Origin: CBDEGK01 sp965237855
Lineage (GTDB): Bacteria > Pseudomonadota > Gammaproteobacteria > Pseudomonadales > Halieaceae
Assembly: GCA_965237855.1 (NCBI GenBank)
Contig: CBDEGK010000008.1
Span: 124,001 to 188,000 of the forward strand
Direction: 5' to 3'
Length of the DNA stretch: 64,000 nt
The notes under the pieces: generated by a model
What the model was told of the DNA's origin: nothing
Database searches by the model: none
The model's input: the letters and a program-made list of their open reading frames with translations, nothing else
Shown: positions 16,674-25,553 of the stretch, piece after piece
Numbering within the stretch: position 1 is the stretch's first letter
Layout: each line of letters opens with the position of its first letter
Translations under genes and position numbers: made by a program

Positions 16674-17374
16674 TGTCGGTGGATCGACTCCTGCTACTCA
16701 TTTTCCAAAGACTGGCCCCGGCGGTTTTCCTGTGCCTGGCCCCAACCGCTTTCGGGCACGACCTGTCGGCGGAAAATGCCGCCTACGTGGAGAGCTTGTC
16801 GGGCTCGGCCCCGGGACCTTTTCTCTACCTGGGCGCCAAACATATGTTCACCGGCTACGACCACCTGCTGTTCCTGTTGGGGGTGATATTTTTCCTGTAT
16901 CGGCCGCGGGACATCATTCTCTACGTCACCCTGTTTACCATCGGCCACAGTATCACCCTGTTACTGGGTGTACTGCAGGGCTGGCAAATCAGCTCGCACC
17001 TGGTCGATGCCATTATTGGTCTGTCCATTGTCTATAAAGCCTTTGAAAATATGGGCGGGTTCAAACAGCTGTTGGGCTATGAACCCGATACCCGGCTAGC
17101 GGTTATCTTTTTCGGCCTCTGCCATGGCCTCGGCCTGGCGACCAAGTTACAGCAATATATCAATACCGATGAGGGTCTGATGACCAATATTCTTAGCTTC
17201 AACGTCGGCGTGGAATTGGGTCAGCTGTTGGCCCTGGCATTGATACTGGCCGCCTTGCTGAACTGGCGCGGCAGGCCGGGTTTCGAGGGGCAGGCCTTTG
17301 TCGTCAATAGCTGGGTGATGTGCGCCGGTTTCATGCTGGCGGGTGTGCAGTTCACCGGCTATGTGTTGTCGTGA
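16673..17374 (+). CDS. HupE/UreJ family membrane protein
   Basis: 233 residues, starting at GTG 16673 that overlaps the preceding TAG (TAGTG). It has a signal peptide and about six membrane segments. Family motifs visible are GAKHMFTGYDHLLFLLGV, FTIGHSITL and FGLCHGLGLA, with the conserved histidines and aspartate thought to bind metal. HupE/UreJ proteins are linked to nickel or cobalt uptake. In this copper/heme operon the metal might differ, but that is speculation. Confidence 0.88.
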   Translation: MSVDRLLLLIFQRLAPAVFLCLAPTAFGHDLSAENAAYVESLSGSAPGPFLYLGAKHMFTGYDHLLFLLGVIFFLYRPRDIILYVTLFTIGHSITLLLGVLQGWQISSHLVDAIIGLSIVYKAFENMGGFKQLLGYEPDTRLAVIFFGLCHGLGLATKLQQYINTDEGLMTNILSFNVGVELGQLLALALILAALLNWRGRPGFEGQAFVVNSWVMCAGFMLAGVQFTGYVLS

Positions 17375-17928
17375 AAACTGAGGCCGCCAGAGTCGCCCGG
17401 GCTTCATTGGCAGCGCTGCTGTTAGCGGCGTTGCTGCTGGTAAGCGTGATATTGCCCGCGGAATACGGCTGGGATCCCCTCGGCAGTGGTGAATTACTGG
17501 GTGTGACGGGTTTCTCCGAGTCCGGCAAGAATCCGCTGCAGCCTGTTTCGCGGCAGCTGAGGAACGATGAGATCGTTTTCCAGTTATCGCCTTTTGAATC
17601 GGTGGAGTACAAGTATCGACTTGAGGAGGGGGCCAGTATTGTTTTTCAGTGGCAGGCCAGCGGCGAGGTGCTCTCGGAAATGCATGCGGAGCCGGATGGC
17701 GCTGCGCCCGGTTACGCAGATTCTTTCAGCAAGATTCGCAGCACCGGCAATACGGGCACTTATCGGCCACCCTATGCAGGCATCCATGGCTGGTTCTGGC
17801 AAAACCGAGGTTCAGCGGAGGTCACTTTGCGGCTGCAGGTGCAGGGATTTTTTGATCACGCCATCGAGTACCCCGATGGCAGTAGTTTTCGCTACGACTT
17901 TAGTGACGAGGCGGCGAATCAGCCGTAA
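17371..17928 (+). CDS. Hypothetical single-pass membrane protein
   Basis: 185 residues from GTG 17371, which overlaps the HupE stop (GTGA). An N-terminal helix (about residues 9-30, LAALLLAALLLVSVIL) anchors an extracytoplasmic domain of about 150 residues with beta-rich patterns (ESVEYKYRLEEGASIVFQW, GIHGWFWQNRGSAEVTLRL). Proteins of this kind often follow HupE/UreJ genes in marine bacteria, but I cannot name the family. Translational coupling implies joint function with the HupE protein. Confidence 0.75.
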   Translation: MKTEAARVARASLAALLLAALLLVSVILPAEYGWDPLGSGELLGVTGFSESGKNPLQPVSRQLRNDEIVFQLSPFESVEYKYRLEEGASIVFQWQASGEVLSEMHAEPDGAAPGYADSFSKIRSTGNTGTYRPPYAGIHGWFWQNRGSAEVTLRLQVQGFFDHAIEYPDGSSFRYDFSDEAANQP

Positions 17929-18053
17929 GCCAGTTCCAGCATTGCCCGCACGTCCTGGATCTGCACCAGCCAATACACCAGAAAGCCCGCGACGATAGTG
18001 GCGGAGGCGACCAGTGCCGCTAATTGCAGATCTTTGCGGTTGTCACTGTTCAT
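17919..18053 (-). CDS. Small single-helix membrane protein (44 aa)
   Basis: ATG 18053 gives 44 residues with one hydrophobic helix (LAALVASATIVAGFLVYWLV) and short tails. Its start overlaps the stop of the upstream membrane-protein gene (ATGA), supporting translation as part of that minus-strand operon. It overlaps the convergent plus-strand gene by 10 bases. No family recognised. Confidence 0.55.
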   Translation of the reverse strand: MNSDNRKDLQLAALVASATIVAGFLVYWLVQIQDVRAMLELAYG

Positions 18054-18625
18054 CCGGAGAATCCTATCCAACGACCGGTGGCGGCGACGCTGAACCAGAC
18101 CATCAGCGAGGCACTGGCGACCAATTTCAACGTCCATGGGTTAATGCTGTCGAACTCGGTTGCCAGCAGTGGCCGGCGGATGCCGAAGGTAAACCCAATG
18201 CCCGTGGCCAGCGCCAGCATCTTGAACCAGAATACCGGCATATAGTAGATCTTGATCGCCACGCCGCAGGCCATAAAAATGCCAGTGGCGAGCAGTAAAA
18301 GCAGGCCGGCATTAAACACCCTTCGGGACTGGTGCTCTATCCGTTGTGCGGGTTGTTCCCTGAACCAAACGTTGAGCAGGCGGCCCTCGGCCAGTAACAC
18401 AGCGCCGCCCAACAGGGACAGTCCGAGCAAATGGAAGGCCTCAACAACGGCAAAGGCCGCCCCCCAGGTTTTACCAATATGCCCAAACAGGGAGGTTTCC
18501 ATCCACTCGAAAAACGGCAGCAGTCCGTGCCAGGTAGCCAGCCTGAGATCAGAGGCTGCGAAGCCGCCAGCAATAATGATAATGGCACTGACCAGCAGTG
18601 TGTGCTTGTAATTGGCCAGCATCAA
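18050..18625 (-). CDS. DUF6644-like membrane protein (first of pair)
   Basis: 191 residues with about five hydrophobic segments and conserved histidines in FFEWMETSLFGHIGKTW and VEAFHLLGLSLLGG. It resembles its neighbour at 18622-19191 in layout (N-terminal WMETSL / WSTMLHES, then a His-containing helix), so the two may form a heterodimer. The domain name is from memory of similar proteins and is tentative. Overlaps by four bases at both ends show a tight operon. Confidence 0.7.
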   Translation of the reverse strand: MMLANYKHTLLVSAIIIIAGGFAASDLRLATWHGLLPFFEWMETSLFGHIGKTWGAAFAVVEAFHLLGLSLLGGAVLLAEGRLLNVWFREQPAQRIEHQSRRVFNAGLLLLLATGIFMACGVAIKIYYMPVFWFKMLALATGIGFTFGIRRPLLATEFDSINPWTLKLVASASLMVWFSVAATGRWIGFSG

Positions 18626-19191
18626 AAAAATTCCTGGCCGTCGATGCAGCCGGCCAGCAGGGCAATGACTGGCGCCGGGTCCTTGACGCAGTCATACCAA
18701 TCGTAGGCGACGAGGCGGCCACAGGTCACAATCAGGCTCCAGGACACAATTGACAGCAGGGCGCTGGTTCGCAATTCCATGGGTGCGCGAACCTGGTGTT
18801 GCCAGCCCTCGCCGGCGGCTACCATGCGGCGATGAAACAGCAAGGCATTGATGGCAGCGCCGATCAGCAACGCGAATTTAAAGCGCAACCACAGGCTCTG
18901 GGAACTGCGCACGGGAATGGCATAAAACAACAGGGCCCCGGTAATCACCATGATACTGAAGCCAAAGATCATTGGCAGACGCAAGCGGTCGGCCACCTGG
19001 TCTGCAGGTACATCGGTGAGGGCCAAACCGAGCATGCGCAGGTGTATCAAGAACAGTAACCCCAGGCTGACCATCAAGCTCAACACGTGGCTGGTTTCGA
19101 CCCAGTTATACATATAGAACGACTCATGGAGCATGGTGCTCCACTGGGTGCCATCGAGCCAGACGGCAAAGTTATATATCGCTTGATTCAC
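18622..19191 (-). CDS. DUF6644-like membrane protein (second of pair)
   Basis: 189 residues with about five membrane helices. The N-terminal ESFYMYNWVETSHVLSLMV has the histidine-bearing helix also seen in the downstream partner. A heme b- or quinone-binding membrane role is possible, because histidines lie within helices, but this is an inference. It lies six bases after the DUF6152-like gene. Confidence 0.7.
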   Translation of the reverse strand: MNQAIYNFAVWLDGTQWSTMLHESFYMYNWVETSHVLSLMVSLGLLFLIHLRMLGLALTDVPADQVADRLRLPMIFGFSIMVITGALLFYAIPVRSSQSLWLRFKFALLIGAAINALLFHRRMVAAGEGWQHQVRAPMELRTSALLSIVSWSLIVTCGRLVAYDWYDCVKDPAPVIALLAGCIDGQEFF

Positions 19192-19197
19192 TGCCGC

Positions 19198-19638
19198 TTA
19201 CCGAGCGCGGGGGTCCGCACCATCCTTGGGTGCCCCCGTTCCGGAGGAGCCCATAAAGGCTTTCCTGCCATCGGGTAGGGTTATGTCGCGGCCATTGGCC
19301 TTGCAAGCGGGTTCACAGCTCTTGTTCTTGGCCTGGTAGCCGCGTACCCGTATCTCGCTACCGATAGGCAGGGTATTGCGGTTGACGCCGGCGCGCAGCA
19401 GGGTATTGGGCGTGCCACCTTCCACCATCCAGGCCACGGTGCTGCCATCGGGCTGTTCTGCCGCCAGGTGAATCCAGGCGTGGGGATTGATCCACTCGAT
19501 CTTGGTGATTTTGCCGACCAGGTTGACCGGGGCGTCCTTGTCAAACTCCGCGGAAAAGGCGTGGTGGGCAGGTACGCGCCCAGAGTAGAGTAGGATCAAC
19601 GGTACCATAAGGGCAAGAAGCCGTTTTTTGTTCAACAT
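19198..19638 (-). CDS. DUF6152-like secreted protein
   Basis: 146 residues with a signal peptide ending near AHHAFSAEFD. The segment APVNLVGKITKIEWINPHAW, followed by a beta-barrel-like pattern and IRVRGYQAKNKSCEPAC, fits the small secreted DUF6152 family. Function is not known. It lies two bases after the next gene's stop, in the same minus-strand operon as the membrane pair. Confidence 0.75.
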   Translation of the reverse strand: MLNKKRLLALMVPLILLYSGRVPAHHAFSAEFDKDAPVNLVGKITKIEWINPHAWIHLAAEQPDGSTVAWMVEGGTPNTLLRAGVNRNTLPIGSEIRVRGYQAKNKSCEPACKANGRDITLPDGRKAFMGSSGTGAPKDGADPRAR

Positions 19639-19640
19639 GT

Positions 19641-20609
19641 TCAGTCTTCCTGTTCTTCCTGTCTGGCGCCGGCGAGTATATTGGGCAGGCCGTAATTGCC
19701 CTCGTGGCAGGCGTATTCGTAAATGGGTCCGTCACTTTTGCGCAGGGTCATCTCGCCGCGCCAGTCCTCAGTGTATAGCTCTTCATCGGACACTGTGAAC
19801 TGATAGACAATCTCGTTTTCATTAATACGTGTGAAGCGTTCTGTGACCCGGGTGTTGTCGCCCATCATCAGCTGGTGCTTGATCGCCAGTCGTAAAAACT
19901 GCTGGGGGTGGAACTGGCTGGTTTCCACCGCCAGGGTGTCGCCCTCCCAGCGGGCCAGTGAGTCCCCAAACCAGGGCTGGATCTGTGCCGGCAGTGGTTC
20001 CGCGTTGAGACGCAGCGTACGCACATTGTGGTTCATCTCCACCAGTACCATCACATGCCCTGGCGATTGTGCGAATTGGTAGTTGTTGTTGTACAGCACC
20101 GGCAGCATGGGCGGTCCGCCGGTGGAGCCAAAGCCAACGGTGCAGCGCTCGCCTTCAGCCCGTTGCTCGGGGTTGTCGGTCCAGGTGAGTACCTTGTAGA
20201 TATTCCACCACATGCGCACCTTGCTGGTCAGCTTAAAGGGAATCTGGCCATCTTCTGGGTAGGTGATGATAGAGCCGCGGGGTTCGCCCTGAACTCTCAG
20301 TACACGGGTGCCGGGATCCATCCAAAAAGTGTTGTAGCCGCCGACATCATTGCCTGACTCCAGGTCTCCCTCCCCAATATTTTCGTAAGCATCCTGCATG
20401 TCCTCCATGCCACTTTCGACCGCTGCGGCTTCCGCCTCGGTCAGTACCAGGTTGGGTAGCTCGTCGGGCCGTTGCAGCGTGGTGATCGTGGCGCTGGTCC
20501 AAATGCCCTGTAAGTCGGGATCACCCCAGGGCATACGCTGTAATTGCCAGTCTTGCGCCTGCAGCGGCAGTGCCAGCAACAGTCCACCAAGAAAAATACT
20601 AATTCTCAT
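19641..20609 (-). CDS. Secreted protein with PDLQGIW motif (paralogue A)
   Basis: 322 residues with a signal peptide (LLLALPLQAQ). It starts WGDPDLQGIW and ends with a beta-rich region (ARWEGDTLAVETSQF, then TRVTERFTRINENEIVYQF, then EYACHEGNYG). The same landmarks (PDLNGVW, AEWDGDTLVV, KVTERFTR) occur in the gene directly upstream, so the two are paralogues. Proteins with this pattern are common in Acidobacteria and marine Proteobacteria, but no function is established. Eleven bases separate it from its upstream paralogue. Confidence 0.75.
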   Translation of the reverse strand: MRISIFLGGLLLALPLQAQDWQLQRMPWGDPDLQGIWTSATITTLQRPDELPNLVLTEAEAAAVESGMEDMQDAYENIGEGDLESGNDVGGYNTFWMDPGTRVLRVQGEPRGSIITYPEDGQIPFKLTSKVRMWWNIYKVLTWTDNPEQRAEGERCTVGFGSTGGPPMLPVLYNNNYQFAQSPGHVMVLVEMNHNVRTLRLNAEPLPAQIQPWFGDSLARWEGDTLAVETSQFHPQQFLRLAIKHQLMMGDNTRVTERFTRINENEIVYQFTVSDEELYTEDWRGEMTLRKSDGPIYEYACHEGNYGLPNILAGARQEEQED

Positions 20610-20620
20610 GACGGTCGCCC

Positions 20621-21463
20621 CTAATCCAGCGGTTCTTTGCGCAGGTGGCCGTACATCAATTCCTCCACGAACACCACGCAGTTGAATTGCATGATGCGAT
20701 CATCCCTGTCCACGCGCTTGTACAGTGGCATGCTGATGGTCCAGGGCTCAGTGAAGACTTTCTGGTCTTCCAGGGTGGCCTCATAGTGAATGGTGTGTTC
20801 GCTGGTACGGGTAAAGCGCTCAGTAACCTTTAGCAAGTCGCTGTGGAAATTACCGGCCCGATCAAACCAGGTCTGATCGTTAAGGCCATCGGTGTGCACC
20901 ACCAGGGTGTCTCCGTCCCACTCTGCCCAGGACTGCCCCATCCAGGAATCGACCGGCGCGGGGCCGAGATCGCTGAGGGCAATATTGCGCACAGCACCGG
21001 CGTATTCGTAGGAAAACACCAGCGCGTCCTTATTGTGAAATATCTGGAAAGGGAAGGGCATGTAGGTGGCGCGGGGAATGCCCGGCAAGTAGCACTTGAT
21101 TTCCGGATCGCGCTCGAGCCAGTTGGCGCGGTTGTCATCGCGCTGTTGCAGGGCCCAGTCCTGGTAGGGAATTTTGCCTCCTTCTACCACACCCAGGCTG
21201 GCGGGAACCGCGCCCACGGTACCCAGCGCTACCACTTCTTTGGCTGGCACCGGTACCACTGGTCCTTCGCGCATTTGCAGGGCGGCCTGGGAATCATGGG
21301 CTTCGAGGTTGTAATTGGCGGTATTCAACACCTGCCAGACCCCGTTCAAGTCGGGTTTGCCGTCGGCGGTGCGCGCGGGTTCATAGGCGGCGGCACAGAT
21401 CAGAGGTGTGATCAGCAGGCTTGCCGTCAGCGCCAGGGTACGGCCAGTAGAGTACACAGTCAT
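20621..21463 (-). CDS. Secreted protein with PDLNGVW motif (paralogue B)
   Basis: 280 residues with a signal peptide (LTASLLITPLICAAA). It shares with its downstream paralogue PDLNGVW near the N-terminus, WDGDTLVVHTDGLND, and KVTERFTRTSEHTIHYE. It lacks part of the middle of paralogue A and ends with FNCVVFVEELMYG. The gene follows the enoyl-CoA hydratase gene by three bases, so the minus-strand unit seems to run from 22294 to 17919. Function unknown. Confidence 0.75.
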   Translation of the reverse strand: MTVYSTGRTLALTASLLITPLICAAAYEPARTADGKPDLNGVWQVLNTANYNLEAHDSQAALQMREGPVVPVPAKEVVALGTVGAVPASLGVVEGGKIPYQDWALQQRDDNRANWLERDPEIKCYLPGIPRATYMPFPFQIFHNKDALVFSYEYAGAVRNIALSDLGPAPVDSWMGQSWAEWDGDTLVVHTDGLNDQTWFDRAGNFHSDLLKVTERFTRTSEHTIHYEATLEDQKVFTEPWTISMPLYKRVDRDDRIMQFNCVVFVEELMYGHLRKEPLD

Positions 21464-21466
21464 AAC

Positions 21467-22294
21467 TTAACGTCCTTTGAATATGGGTTCGCGCTTTTCG
21501 ACAAAGGCCTTGGCGGCCTCCCGATGATCCTCGGTCATGGCCGCATGCACGTGATGGGTTGCCTCCAGGTCCAGGCATTCGTCGACATCACCCGCCATGG
21601 CGCGGTTCAGGTTTTCCTTGATATAGCGATAAGCCACCGTGGGCCCATTGGCAAAGGTACTGGCAATTTCCAGGGTTTTTTCCATCAGCGCTTCCGGCTC
21701 GACCACCCAGTTGGTCAGGCCCAGGGCCAGCGCTTCTTCAGCGTTGATTCTCTCTGACAGATAATAGAGCTGGCGGGCCTTGGCTGAGCCCAGCAGCTGG
21801 GTCATAAAATAGGTGCCGCCGTAATCTCCGGAAAACCCGACCTTGGCAAATGCCGTGGTCATAATGGCGGTGCTGGCCATGATGCGCAGGTCACAGGCCA
21901 AGGCCAGCGATAAACCGGCCCCGGCGGCGGCACCGGGCAGGGCCGCAATGGTGGGTTTAGGCATCTTGAATAATTTGCCAGCAGTGGCTCGCTGCATTGT
22001 GCGCTGACGGTGAATGGCCTCGTCGACAGTCACCTTGGCTGCGCTGCTTTCCGCTCTCTGGGCCATACCCTTGACGTCGCCGCCTGCGCAGAAGCCCTTG
22101 CCGGCACCGGTCAGTACAATACATTTGACCTCCGGGTCCAATTCACACTCTGCCAATACCCGGGCCAGTTCAGTCAGCATGGGGCCGCTGAGCGCATTGC
22201 GAGCCTGCGGGCGATTGAGGGTGATAATCGCCACACCTTCTTGAAGGTTGGCCAGCAAATCCTCACTTTCGGTATGGATATCGCGACTACTCAT
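21467..22294 (-). CDS. Enoyl-CoA hydratase/isomerase family protein
   Basis: 275 residues of the crotonase fold. Visible are NRPQARNALSGPML near the N-terminus, the oxyanion-hole segment GAGKGFCAGGDVKG (about 65-78), and GAAAGAGLSLALACDLRI (about 125-145). It acts on an acyl-CoA in the cytoplasm, hydrating or isomerising a double bond; the exact substrate cannot be read. It is the first gene of the long minus-strand unit and is divergent from the VOC/Rieske pair, which suggests a shared catabolic theme. Confidence 0.92.
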   Translation of the reverse strand: MSSRDIHTESEDLLANLQEGVAIITLNRPQARNALSGPMLTELARVLAECELDPEVKCIVLTGAGKGFCAGGDVKGMAQRAESSAAKVTVDEAIHRQRTMQRATAGKLFKMPKPTIAALPGAAAGAGLSLALACDLRIMASTAIMTTAFAKVGFSGDYGGTYFMTQLLGSAKARQLYYLSERINAEEALALGLTNWVVEPEALMEKTLEIASTFANGPTVAYRYIKENLNRAMAGDVDECLDLEATHHVHAAMTEDHREAAKAFVEKREPIFKGR

Positions 22295-22393
22295 TAATGA
22301 TGCCCCTGAAATTGACGGGTTCTACTTAAGACTTTGATTATTGGCGACTATAGTGCCATAAGTCCTGACCGCAGCCTATGCGGGGGTGTGTTT

Positions 22394-23140
22394 ATGAAAC
22401 TTCGACAGATTGCCCTGGTGGCGAACGATTTACCCGAGATCAGGGACCGGTTCTTTGCCTGGCTGGGCATTGATGATGCGTTCGTTGATGAAGGCGTGGC
22501 GCAGTTTGGACTACAGAATATCGTCATGACCATCGGCGAGACCTACCTGGAGGTGGTATCACCGGTACATGAGGGCACCACCGCTGGCCGCTTGTTGCAA
22601 CGCCGCGGCGGTGATGGTGGCTACATGGTGATTGTGCAGGCAGAAGACTGGCACCGTGAGCTCAAGCGAATTGCGGACAGCGATATCGAGATTGTGTGGC
22701 AGACCGATACCGGCAAAGCCCAGGCTCTGCATATGCATCCACGCGATGTACCCGGGGCGATTGCCTCTATCGATGGCATGGCGCCACCGGAAGAATGGTA
22801 TTGGGCGGGGCCAGGTTGGCAGCAGCGGGCGGCGCAAAACGTCAGCGCCATCACCGGTGTGGCGATACAGAGTGGTGATCCGCTGGGGGTAGCGCAGCGC
22901 TGGGGGCGGGCCTATCAGCGAAAAATTGATGAGAGTACTGCGATTCCCACGCTTCGATTCGAGCAGGGCGAAGTGCGATTCGTGCAGGACGAGGATGGCC
23001 GTGGCGATGGCGTGCACACAGTGGACCTGTCCACAGCAGACGTTGACGCCATGCTGCGCAGCGCCGCGGCCTTGGGCCTACCGGTAGACGGTGAGAATGT
23101 AAAAATCTGTGGCACGCTGTTCAGGCTGTGCCAGCAGTAA
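22394..23140 (+). CDS. VOC/glyoxalase-like domain protein
   Basis: 248 residues from ATG 22394 (in-frame codons extend upstream to 22334 without a ribosome site). The pattern is glyoxalase-like: MKLRQIALVANDLPEIRDRF at the start, TYLEVVSP with a candidate metal-binding Glu, and a second half-repeat (NVSAITGVAIQSGDPLGVAQRW). It could be a dioxygenase, isomerase or lyase. It precedes the Rieske oxygenase gene by 18 bases and is probably co-transcribed with it. Confidence 0.8.
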   Translation: MKLRQIALVANDLPEIRDRFFAWLGIDDAFVDEGVAQFGLQNIVMTIGETYLEVVSPVHEGTTAGRLLQRRGGDGGYMVIVQAEDWHRELKRIADSDIEIVWQTDTGKAQALHMHPRDVPGAIASIDGMAPPEEWYWAGPGWQQRAAQNVSAITGVAIQSGDPLGVAQRWGRAYQRKIDESTAIPTLRFEQGEVRFVQDEDGRGDGVHTVDLSTADVDAMLRSAAALGLPVDGENVKICGTLFRLCQQ

Positions 23141-23158
23141 TTGATTGAGGAGAGAGTT

Positions 23159-24202
23159 ATGAACCAGGCAGTACCCGAACCCTATGTTATTGAGGGCAGC
23201 ATACCGGACCGCTATCCCCGCGGCTGGTTCTGCATTGGTGCGGATTACGAATTTACCGCCAACCCGGTCAAGCTGGATTATTTCGGCACCTCACTGGTGG
23301 CCTATCGTGGCCAGGACAGTGGCGAGATTCATGTGCTCGATGCCTATTGCCCGCATATGGGGGCCAACCTGGCCGGTGAAGGCTCCATGGTTCAGGGTGA
23401 CTCCGTGGTGTGCCCGTTCCATCACTGGAACTGGGGTAGCGATGGTTTCTGTAAGCATATTCCCTACGCTGACAAGATTCCGGCGAAAGCGCACATTCGC
23501 TCATGGCCGGTGGTGCAGGAAAATCAGCTGGTCTATATCTGGAACGATCCCGATGGCGGTGAGCCCATCCCCGAGCAGGCCATTCCCCGGGACGAAGAAG
23601 TTTTCGAGGACGTGTGGACCCCCTGGGTCATCCGTCGGGTACAGGTCAACAGCAATTGCCGCGAACTGATTGATAACATGGCGGACAAGGCGCATTTCGT
23701 ACCCGTGCACGGTAGCGAGGAAGTGACCAAGTTCGTCAATATCAGCAGCGGCCACAAGTACACCCAGCTTATGGATGGCCGCTCGGCGATGGGCACCATG
23801 GAGTCTGAGGCCACTTACCACGGGCCGGGTTATATGCTGCATCGTCTGAAACACCAGATGGAGAATGGCGAAGAGAGTCGCATGATGTCGCTGGTCATGA
23901 ATGTGCCCACCACTTTGGAGAGTTTTGAGTTCCTGGCGGGCTTCAAGTACCCGGTGCCGCCCGGTATGGAAGGCAATACCGTGGCCCAGGTGGCCTATGT
24001 GAACCAGATGATGGATGACAACTTTCAGGGCGTGTTCGCCGACCTGGCCATCTGGCAGGACAAGGTCACCATCGACAATCCGATCCTCTGTGACGGCGAT
24101 GGCCCGGTGACCCGCCTGCGCCAGTGGTACAACCAGTTCCTGGTGCCCGTGAGCGAGGTACCGGCGTCACTGCAAGAGCGAAAAGTCTACGACAAAAGTT
24201 GA
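23159..24202 (+). CDS. Rieske oxygenase, KshA-like
   Basis: 347 residues from ATG 23159 with GAGGAGAG upstream. The Rieske [2Fe-2S] ligands are in CPHMG (about residue 64) and CPFHHWNW (about 85). The mononuclear iron site is DNMADKAHFVPVHG (about 170-183), the usual Asp/His/His pattern. The overall layout resembles 3-ketosteroid 9-alpha-hydroxylase oxygenase (KshA) and related non-aromatic oxygenases. It needs a separate reductase, which is not in this window. Substrate is unproven; with the adjacent enoyl-CoA hydratase and VOC protein, degradation of a polycyclic or terpenoid compound is plausible. Confidence 0.87.
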   Translation: MNQAVPEPYVIEGSIPDRYPRGWFCIGADYEFTANPVKLDYFGTSLVAYRGQDSGEIHVLDAYCPHMGANLAGEGSMVQGDSVVCPFHHWNWGSDGFCKHIPYADKIPAKAHIRSWPVVQENQLVYIWNDPDGGEPIPEQAIPRDEEVFEDVWTPWVIRRVQVNSNCRELIDNMADKAHFVPVHGSEEVTKFVNISSGHKYTQLMDGRSAMGTMESEATYHGPGYMLHRLKHQMENGEESRMMSLVMNVPTTLESFEFLAGFKYPVPPGMEGNTVAQVAYVNQMMDDNFQGVFADLAIWQDKVTIDNPILCDGDGPVTRLRQWYNQFLVPVSEVPASLQERKVYDKS

Positions 24203-24269
24203 CTAGTTGACGCTGTTCTTGGGGCAGGTATGACGCTCGCGCCCTGGCAGCGGGGTTACGGCTGGTAAC

Positions 24270-25553
24270 CTAGAGCCCAAACAGGGCGATACTCTGCACC
24301 AGGTAGACCCCCAGCGGCAGGTCGCTATACGGCCCCGGCTCGTTTTGTGACAGTACCACGCCAACCATGCCGGTCTCCGGGCTGACCCAGAAGGTCGTGC
24401 CGAAATAACCGCTCCAACCAAAATCGCCGTTGCTATCGCCCAGCTGGGAGGCCTCGGCATCAGCGACCACCGACATACCCAGGCCCCAGCCAATGCCGTC
24501 GATGCCCTCGTTTTTCAGGACACCGCTGGTGATATGCAGGGCGGTCATCAGCTCGACCGTGTCTTCGCGCAACAGGCGCACGCCCCGGTATTCACCCCGG
24601 TTGTACAGCATCAGTGCGAAGCGCATGTAGTCCGGTGCGGTTGACACTAGCCCGCTGCCGCCCTGGGGATAGCTCGAATCACTTCTTGGTTTCGAGACAA
24701 TGAGTTCACCATCCTCATCCTGGGTGTACACCGTTGCCAACTCATCCGGCCTGGGGTCGGCGTAGCGGAAATGGGTCTGGCTCATGCCGAGGGGATCAAA
24801 GATGCGTGCCTGCACAAATTCATCGAAAGGCTGGCCGGAGGCAATTTCCACAATACTGGCCATCACATCGGCGGACCAGCCGTAGCGCCAGGAGCTTGCC
24901 GGCTGTTCAAACAGGGGTAGATGTCCCAGCTGCGCCACCCGCTCCTGCAGGCTGCCCTGCGAGTGTGTGCGCGGGCCGTTGTTTTTCCAGTGCTCGCCCA
25001 GGTCCGTACCGGCACCGCCGCGTCCGGGTCCAATACCGGAGGCAAACATCAACAGGTGCCTGATTGTCAGTGCCGGCTCGGCGGGAACCGTGTCAAAGAG
25101 ACCCTCACTGTTACGGCTGTGGGAGGTGGCTACCCGGGCGTTGGCAAATTCGGGGATAAACTTTTCGACCCGATCGTCGAGGCTAAGCTTGCCTTCCTCA
25201 ATCAGCGTATGCGCGGCCACCGCGGTGATCGGTTTGGTCATCGAAGCAAAACGCATGCGCGTGTCCAACGACATGGGTGTCTCTGATTCAATATCGGCCC
25301 AGCCCGCTGTGGTCGCGTAAACCGGTTGGCCATCGAGGGCGATCAGTGCCACATAGCCAGAGCGAGATCCACTCCACACCTTGTAACGCAGCAGGGCATT
25401 TATTCCAGCGCGACTGCTCCAGCTCAATTGCTGGCTCTCGCTGCCGCTATCATTTATCGCCGGCGCTATTCCCGGCACATCGAATTCCAGGGATTTACCG
25501 CTGCAACCCACCAGCAATCCCAGTACGACGGTGGCACACGCCGTGCGCGACAT
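24270..25553 (-). CDS. Beta-lactamase-family serine hydrolase lipoprotein
   Basis: 427 residues from ATG 25553; the frame stays open upstream into aroF but that part is out-of-frame shadow. Lipobox LLVGCSG. The class C beta-lactamase/esterase fold shows the SxxK motif in FASMTKPITAV (about residue 105) and a Tyr motif region near SWRYGWSADV, with a C-terminal GWSGYFGTTFWV. It is likely an esterase or peptidase in the periplasm. The start overlaps the stop of the DAHP synthase gene (TGATG), an odd pairing that suggests co-translation rather than pathway logic. Confidence 0.9.
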   Translation of the reverse strand: MSRTACATVVLGLLVGCSGKSLEFDVPGIAPAINDSGSESQQLSWSSRAGINALLRYKVWSGSRSGYVALIALDGQPVYATTAGWADIESETPMSLDTRMRFASMTKPITAVAAHTLIEEGKLSLDDRVEKFIPEFANARVATSHSRNSEGLFDTVPAEPALTIRHLLMFASGIGPGRGGAGTDLGEHWKNNGPRTHSQGSLQERVAQLGHLPLFEQPASSWRYGWSADVMASIVEIASGQPFDEFVQARIFDPLGMSQTHFRYADPRPDELATVYTQDEDGELIVSKPRSDSSYPQGGSGLVSTAPDYMRFALMLYNRGEYRGVRLLREDTVELMTALHITSGVLKNEGIDGIGWGLGMSVVADAEASQLGDSNGDFGWSGYFGTTFWVSPETGMVGVVLSQNEPGPYSDLPLGVYLVQSIALFGL

